DNA of 64,000 nt from JACVRW01 sp963835705. GTDB taxonomy: Bacteria > Actinomycetota > Thermoleophilia > Solirubrobacterales > Thermoleophilaceae. Positions 58,800-64,000 of the stretch are shown piece by piece (within the stretch, counting starts at the first letter, position 1; each line of letters starts with the position of its first letter). The notes under the pieces were generated by a model that saw nothing but the letters and a program-made list of their open reading frames with translations, ran no database searches and had not been told where the DNA came from. The stretch lies in NCBI GenBank assembly GCA_963835705.1, contig CAWIGR010000012.1:186001-250000 (forward strand), written 5' to 3'. Made by a program: the position numbers and the translations under genes.

Positions 58800-60362
58800 C
58801 TACGCGCCGTCGCGCGGGCCGGACCAGAAGGCGTCGCCGACCGTTACGGTGCGGGCGGTCTCGGCCTGGTGGCGCAACGAGTGGGGATCGCCGTCCTCGA
58901 AGGCGAACAGCGCGGTCGCGGGCACGCGGCGCGTCTCGCCGGAGCCTCCGAGGTGGCGGTCGACCACGCGGGCACAGCGGCGCCCCTCGGCGATCGCCGT
59001 GACCACCAGCGACTGGCCGACGCGCGCGTCGCCGCACGCGAAGACGCCGCCTTCGCTCGTCGCGTACACCGGCGCCTTCACGTTGCCGCGCGCGTCGAGG
59101 TCCACGCCCAGCTCCTCCACCGCCCCTTCGTGCTCGGGATGGCTGAAGCCGATCGCGATCAGCACCAGCTCGGCGGGCTCGGTGAACTCGCTGCCCGGGA
59201 TCGCGTGGAGGTCGCGCGACGAGGTGCCCTCCACGCAACGGCCCTCGACGCCCGTGACCTGCCCGTCCCGCCCCACGATCGCCGTGACCTGCGTGCCGAA
59301 GCGGCGCTCGCCCCCCTCGTCGAGCGCGTAGGTGGAATGCGTGCGCTTGGGGGGCAGGGGCCACGGGGTCCCCGATGGGCGGCCGTCGGCCGGCAGGGAT
59401 GGATATACGTCGAGCAGGAGCACGTCTGTGGCGTTCTCGCGCAGCGCGTTTGAGATGCAGTCCATGCCGGTGTCGCCGCCGCCGACGACTACTACCCGCT
59501 TTCCGGCGGCCGTGATCGGTTGGTCGGGCTCCGGTGCGAAGCGGCCCTCCTCCCGTGCAACGTGCCGGTTGCGCTGGTAGAGGTACTCCATCGCGAAGCG
59601 CACGCCCTCGAGGTCGCGGCCCGGCACGTCGAGGGGGCGGTGCATCCGCGAGCCGATCGCCACCACCACCGCGTCGTGGCGCTCGCGCAGCTCGGCCACG
59701 GTGAGGTCGCGGCCCACGTCGACGCCGTACTCGAAGGCGATCCCCTCGGCCTCCAGCAGGCTAACCCGGCGGTCGATGATCCACTTCTCGAGCTTGGCGT
59801 CGGGCACCCCGAAGCGCAGCATGCCGCCCGGCCCCTCGTCGCGCTCGTACACGACCACCTCGTGCCCGTGGCGGTTCAGCTCCGCGGCCACGGCCATGCC
59901 GGCCGGGCCCGACCCGATCACGCCGACCGTGCGGCCGGTGCGCTCGTCCGGCGGGTGCGCGGCGATCCAGCCCTCGTCGAACCCGCGCGTAACGATCGCC
60001 AGCTCGATCTGCTCGATCGTGACGGGGTCGTCGTTGATGTCGAGCACGCAGGCCGACTCGCACGGCGCCGGGCAGATCAGCCCGGTGAACTCGGGGAAGT
60101 TGTTGGTGGCGTGCAGCTCGATGAGCGCGTCGCGCCAGTGGCCGCCGTAGACGAGGTCGTTCCAGTCCGGGATCTTGTTGCCGAGCGGGCAGCCCTCCTG
60201 GCAGAACGGCACGCCGCAGTCCATGCACCGCCCGCCCTGCTCGCGCAGCGTGCGTTCGTCGGGCAGCGCGAAGTACTGGCGATAGTCGCCCACGCGCTCG
60301 CGCGGGTCGCGCTTCTGGAACCCGACCCGCTCGAGCCGGAGGAACCCGCCGAGCTCCCCCAT
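58800..60362 (-). CDS. gltD: Glutamate synthase small subunit
   Basis: Beta subunit of NADPH-dependent glutamate synthase, 520 residues. It passes electrons from NADPH via FAD to the large subunit. The N-terminal Fe-S part has CMDCGVPFCQEGCPLGNKIP and LICPAPCESACVLD. The FAD site is VGVIGSGPAGMAVAAELNRHG near 150, the NADPH site VVVVGGGDTGMDCISNALRE near 290, and the end of the FAD site GGVFACGDARVGQSLVV near 440. A 35-residue tail (VTVGDAFWSGPRDGA) extends beyond the usual end. The ATG at 60362 overlaps the gltB stop, the expected coupling for a 1:1 complex. Confidence 0.96.
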   Translation of the reverse strand: MGELGGFLRLERVGFQKRDPRERVGDYRQYFALPDERTLREQGGRCMDCGVPFCQEGCPLGNKIPDWNDLVYGGHWRDALIELHATNNFPEFTGLICPAPCESACVLDINDDPVTIEQIELAIVTRGFDEGWIAAHPPDERTGRTVGVIGSGPAGMAVAAELNRHGHEVVVYERDEGPGGMLRFGVPDAKLEKWIIDRRVSLLEAEGIAFEYGVDVGRDLTVAELRERHDAVVVAIGSRMHRPLDVPGRDLEGVRFAMEYLYQRNRHVAREEGRFAPEPDQPITAAGKRVVVVGGGDTGMDCISNALRENATDVLLLDVYPSLPADGRPSGTPWPLPPKRTHSTYALDEGGERRFGTQVTAIVGRDGQVTGVEGRCVEGTSSRDLHAIPGSEFTEPAELVLIAIGFSHPEHEGAVEELGVDLDARGNVKAPVYATSEGGVFACGDARVGQSLVVTAIAEGRRCARVVDRHLGGSGETRRVPATALFAFEDGDPHSLRHQAETARTVTVGDAFWSGPRDGA

Positions 60363-63300
60363 CAGGCCAGGGCTTCCTCGGGGGTGGCCTCGAGCAGCGC
60401 CCGCTTGTAGTCGTGCGGCATCACCTTCACGAAGCGGGACAGCTGCGCGTCCCAGTCCGCGAGCAGGCGCTCCGCCACCGGCGAGCCGGTCAGCTCGCAG
60501 TGGTCCTCGATCCACCCGTGCAGCTCGAGCGTCTCGTCGCAGGTGATCTCGTCGAAGCCCACGAGCTCCGTGTTGCAGCGCGAGCGGAACCCGCCGTCCA
60601 CGTCGAGCACGTACGCGATGCCGCCGCTCATGCCGGCGGCGAAGTTCAGCCCGGTGGGGCCGAGCACCACCACCCGGCCGCCCGTCATGTACTCACAGCC
60701 GTGGTCGCCGACGCCCTCCACCACCGCGACCGCCCCCGAGTTGCGCACGGCGAAGCGCTCCCCGGCGAGGCCGCGGAAGAACGCGCGCCCCGAGGTGGCG
60801 CCGTACAGGACGACGTTGCCGACGATCACGTTCTGCTCCGCCGTGAACGCCGCCTCGAGCGGCGGCCGCACCACCAGCAGGCCGCCGGACATGCCCTTTC
60901 CGGTGTAGTCGTTCGCGTCCCCCTCGAGCAAGAGCGTCACGCCCGACGCGAGCCAGGCGCCGAAGCTCTGGCCGGCCGAGCCGGTCAGGGCGATCTCGAT
61001 CGTGCCGTCGGCCAGCCCATCGGCGCCGCGGGCGCGGGCGATCTCGCCCGACAGCAGGCCGCCTACCGCCCGGTTCTTGTTCTCGACCCGGCGCTCGATC
61101 CGCACCGGCTCGCCCTCCTCGATGGCGGCCCGCGAGCGCTGCAGCAGGTCCACGTCGATCGAGTCGTACAGCACGGGCTCGGGGCGCCGGACGCAGTGGC
61201 GCGGAGCGTCATCGCCCACGTCCGGGACCTCGAGCAGGGCGCTCAGGTCCAGGCCGCGCGCCTTCCAGTGGTCGACGGCGTCGTCTGGCCGGAGGAGGTC
61301 CGTGCGGCCGATCAGCTCGGCGATCGAGCGCACCCCCAGCGAGGCCATGATCGCGCGGGCCTCCTCGGCCACCATGAACAGGTAGGTCACCACGTGCTCG
61401 GGCTGGCCGTCGAAGCGCCTCCGCAGCTCCGGGTCCTGGGTGGCCACCCCCACGGGACACGTGTTGAGGTGGCAGACGCGCATCATCACGCAGCCCAGCG
61501 CGATCAGCGGGGCGGTGGAGAAGCCGAACTCGTCGGCGCCGAGGATGGCGCCCACGGCCACGTCGCGCCCCGTGCGCATCTGGCCGTCGACCTCGACCAG
61601 GATGCGCGAGCGAAGGTCGTTCACGAGCAGCGTCTGCTGGGTCTCGGCCAGGCCGATCTCCCACGGGATCCCGGCGTGGTGGATCGACGCCTGCGGCGAC
61701 GCCCCGGTGCCGCCGTCGTGGCCTGCGATCACCACGTGGTCCGCGTTTGCCTTGGCCACCCCGGCGGCGACCGTGCCGACCCCGATCTCGGACACCAGCT
61801 TCACGGAGACGCGCGCGCGAGGGTTGGCGGCCCGGAGGTCGTAGATCAGCTGCTTGAGGTCCTCGATCGAGTAGATGTCGTGGTGCGGAGGCGGCGAGAT
61901 CAGCGCCACGCCCGGGGTCGAGTGGCGCAGGCCGGCGATGTAGCGGTCCACCTTGTGGCCGGGCAGCTGGCCGCCCTCGCCCGGCTTGGCCCCCTGCGCC
62001 ACCTTGATCTGGAGCTCGTCGGCGTTGACCAGGTAGTTGATGGTCACGCCGAAGCGCCCCGACGCGACCTGCTTGATCGAGGAGCGCCGCTCGTCGTCGA
62101 ACCGGGCCGGGTCCTCGCCGCCCTCGCCGGTGTTCGACCGCCCGCCGAGCCGGTTCATGCCCACGGCGAGCGTCTCGTGGGCCTCCGGCGACAGGGCCCC
62201 GAGCGACATGCCGCCCGACTTGAAGCGCTTGACGATCTCCGCGACGGGCTCCACCTCGTGGAGCGGCACCGGCTCCACGTCCTGGCGGAAGCGGAGCAGG
62301 CCGCGCAGCGAGGTGTTGCGCACCGCCACGTCGTTGACGTAGGTGGCGTAGCGCTCGTAGGCGGCCGCGCCGCCCTCCCCGTCGCGCGCCGCTTGCTGAA
62401 GCGTCGCGATCGTCTCCGGGTTCCAGCCGTGGTACTCGCCGCGGCGGCGCCACTGGTAGACGCCGCCCGCAGGCAGCAGCTCCGAGACCGCGCCGGGATA
62501 GGCGCGCGCGTGGCGGTCGAGCGCTTCGCGCGCGATCGCGTCGAGGCCCACGCCCTCCACGCGCGACGGCGTGCCCGTGAAGTGCCGGTCGACGATCTCC
62601 TTTCGCACCCCCACCGCCTCGAAGATCTGAGCGCCCGTGTAGGAGCGGATCGTGGAGATCCCCATCTTCGAGAGGATCTTCAGGAGCCCCTTGCCGATCG
62701 CCTTGATCACGCGCATCTCCGCGTGCTCGGGCTTCATCCCGTCGGGCAGCCGGCCGCCGCGGTGGAGCGCGTAGAGCGACTCGAGCATCAGGTAGGGGTT
62801 CACCGCCGCGGCGCCATAGCCGATCAGCGTCGCGATGTGGTGGATCTCGCGCGCCTCGCCGGTCTCCACGATCAGGCCGATCTGCAGACGGGTGCCCTGG
62901 CGGACGAGGTGGTGGTGCACGGCTCCCACTGCGAGGAGCGACGGCATCGCCGCCCGCTCGGCGCCCAGGTTGCGGTCCGACAGGATGATGATGTTCACCC
63001 CGCGGGTTACGAGCTCCGAGGCCTCGCGGCAGATCTCCTCCAGGCGCCGCTCCATCCCGGCCTCGCCCTCGTCCGCGCACCAGGTCATGTCGATCGTGCG
63101 CGCCTCGAACACGTTGTGGTCCACCTGGCGCAGCTTCTCGAGCTGCGAGTTGCGCAGGATCGGCTGCGACATCACGAGCTGGTGGCAGTGGTCCGGCGTC
63201 TCGCCGAGCAGGTTGATCTCCGGCCCGATGCAGGCGGTGAGGCTCATCACCACCGACTCGCGGATCGGGTCGATCGCCGGGTTGGTGACCTGCGCGAAGA

Positions 63301-64000
63301 GCTGCTTGAAGTACGAGAACAGCGGCGGCTTGCGGTCGGACAGGCTCGCCAGGGCCACGTCGTTCCCCATCGAGCCGGTCGGCTCCGCGGCGTCGCGTGC
63401 CATCGGCGCCAGGATCACCCTGAGGTCCTCCTCGGTCCAGCCGAAGGCGAGCTGCCTGGCCCGCAGCGGCTCCACGCGCGGCACGCGCGGGCTCTTCTCG
63501 GGCAGGTCCTCGATGTGCACGACGCGGTCATGCAGCCACTCGCCGTACGGGCGCCGCCGGGCGAGCTCGGACTTCACCTCCTCGTCCGGCACGATCCGGT
63601 CGCGCTCGAGGTCGACGAGGAAGAGCTTGCCGGGCCGCAGGCGGCCCTTCGCGACGATCTGGTCCGGGGTCGCCTCGAGCACCCCGGTCTCCGAGGCGAG
63701 CACTACCCAGCCGTCCCTCGTCACCACCCAGCGGCCCGGGCGCAGGCCGTTGCGGTCGAGCGTCGCGCCGATCACGCGGCCGTCGGTGAAGGCCACCGCT
63801 GCCGGGCCGTCCCAGGGCTCGATCAGCGACGAGTGGTAGGCGTAGAAGTCCCGCACCTCCTGCGGCAGCTCGGGCCGGCCCTGATAGGCCTCGGGGATCA
63901 GCATCGACATGGCGTGCGCCGGCGAGCGCCCCCCGAGCACGAGCAGCTCCATCAGCCCGTCGAGCGACGCGGAGTCGGAGATGTCGTCTCGAAGCAGGCC
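60362..64000 (-). CDS. gltB: Glutamate synthase large subunit (N-terminal part beyond the window)
   Basis: Alpha subunit of glutamate synthase, which makes two glutamates from glutamine and 2-oxoglutarate. The right edge cuts the gene; about 1212 residues are visible. Present are the end of the amidotransferase domain (LDRNGLRPGRWVVTRDGWVV), the central domain (DMTWCADEGEAGMERRLEEI, IIILSDRNLG), the FMN domain with GRSNTGEGGEDPARF and ISPPPHHDIYSIEDLKQLIY, the 3Fe-4S loop CVMMRVCHLNTCPVGVATQD, and the C-terminal GXGXG beta-helix (SGGIAYVLDVDGGF). Visible parts are intact. Followed by gltD and the extended SDR on the same transcript. Confidence 0.96.
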   Translation of the reverse strand, partial: GLLRDDISDSASLDGLMELLVLGGRSPAHAMSMLIPEAYQGRPELPQEVRDFYAYHSSLIEPWDGPAAVAFTDGRVIGATLDRNGLRPGRWVVTRDGWVVLASETGVLEATPDQIVAKGRLRPGKLFLVDLERDRIVPDEEVKSELARRRPYGEWLHDRVVHIEDLPEKSPRVPRVEPLRARQLAFGWTEEDLRVILAPMARDAAEPTGSMGNDVALASLSDRKPPLFSYFKQLFAQVTNPAIDPIRESVVMSLTACIGPEINLLGETPDHCHQLVMSQPILRNSQLEKLRQVDHNVFEARTIDMTWCADEGEAGMERRLEEICREASELVTRGVNIIILSDRNLGAERAAMPSLLAVGAVHHHLVRQGTRLQIGLIVETGEAREIHHIATLIGYGAAAVNPYLMLESLYALHRGGRLPDGMKPEHAEMRVIKAIGKGLLKILSKMGISTIRSYTGAQIFEAVGVRKEIVDRHFTGTPSRVEGVGLDAIAREALDRHARAYPGAVSELLPAGGVYQWRRRGEYHGWNPETIATLQQAARDGEGGAAAYERYATYVNDVAVRNTSLRGLLRFRQDVEPVPLHEVEPVAEIVKRFKSGGMSLGALSPEAHETLAVGMNRLGGRSNTGEGGEDPARFDDERRSSIKQVASGRFGVTINYLVNADELQIKVAQGAKPGEGGQLPGHKVDRYIAGLRHSTPGVALISPPPHHDIYSIEDLKQLIYDLRAANPRARVSVKLVSEIGVGTVAAGVAKANADHVVIAGHDGGTGASPQASIHHAGIPWEIGLAETQQTLLVNDLRSRILVEVDGQMRTGRDVAVGAILGADEFGFSTAPLIALGCVMMRVCHLNTCPVGVATQDPELRRRFDGQPEHVVTYLFMVAEEARAIMASLGVRSIAELIGRTDLLRPDDAVDHWKARGLDLSALLEVPDVGDDAPRHCVRRPEPVLYDSIDVDLLQRSRAAIEEGEPVRIERRVENKNRAVGGLLSGEIARARGADGLADGTIEIALTGSAGQSFGAWLASGVTLLLEGDANDYTGKGMSGGLLVVRPPLEAAFTAEQNVIVGNVVLYGATSGRAFFRGLAGERFAVRNSGAVAVVEGVGDHGCEYMTGGRVVVLGPTGLNFAAGMSGGIAYVLDVDGGFRSRCNTELVGFDEITCDETLELHGWIEDHCELTGSPVAERLLADWDAQLSRFVKVMPHDYKRALLEATPEEALA

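Noticed and set aside
1..64000. CRISPR array, prophage, intact IS, integrative element, tRNA or rRNA
   Set aside because: No regularly spaced repeats, phage structural genes, integrase, intact transposase or recognisable tRNA/rRNA sequence was seen on reading both strands.

Overview
The window is a high-GC bacterial chromosome segment of an actinobacterial type. GTG and TTG starts are common, genes overlap by 1-4 bases, and the gene mix (UVR-type Clp ATPase, WS/DGAT acyltransferase, FxsA, MarP-like protease, AddAB-like nuclease, large-subunit glutamate synthase) resembles Thermoleophilia (Solirubrobacterales/Gaiellales relatives). That placement is inference from gene content; no rRNA or other marker is present. 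No tRNA, rRNA, CRISPR array or intact mobile element was found.

Layout. 1-4.3 kb: iron-uptake operon on the minus strand (acidic lipoprotein, Fe3+-binding protein, permease running off the left edge), divergent from sufB, with a 14-bp DtxR/IdeR-like palindrome between them. 4.4-13.3 kb: an accessory stretch with a decayed IS transposase, two NTF2-like proteins, an RNase HI with an insertion, a DUF2254 membrane protein, a second membrane protein, a UVR-type Clp ATPase and a methyltransferase fragment. 13.3-19.4 kb: QueA-like protein and SDR, a NarL-type two-component pair divergent from a manganese catalase, remnants of a LysR regulator and an MFS transporter, and a SpoIIM-like membrane protein. 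19.4-30 kb: a frameshifted secreted protein, a thioredoxin-fold protein without its CxxC, IspH, an M28 peptidase, a WS/DGAT acyltransferase, a subtilisin, a hydrolase, a lipoate ligase, a MIP18/SufT-like protein, and FxsA with two coupled genes.

30-32.3 kb is the most distinctive part. A TetR regulator is divergent from a secreted protein that carries all six copper ligands of peptidylglycine monooxygenase (PHM) plus a C-terminal cupredoxin. A palindromic operator candidate overlaps the -10 box. Downstream lies a candidate small RNA of about 145 nt with its own promoter, an 11-bp closing stem that begins at the predicted start site, and an intrinsic terminator.

32.3-49.2 kb: PNPOx-like protein, hydrolases, the AddA/AddB-like helicase-nuclease pair, a metallophosphoesterase, a Baeyer-Villiger-type monooxygenase with a decayed TetR gene beside it, topoisomerase III and an FAD oxidoreductase. 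Short repeat elements sit in frame inside addA, addB and topB; the addB and topB elements are related to each other. 49.3-57.6 kb: an ECF sigma/anti-sigma fusion with a proline-rich tail, a lysyl-oxidase-like protein lacking its copper histidines, a patatin, a MarP-like protease, a penicillin-binding protein, and small lipoprotein, SRPBCC, zinc-ribbon and FHA genes. 57.8-64 kb: an extended SDR following gltD and gltB; gltB continues beyond the right edge.
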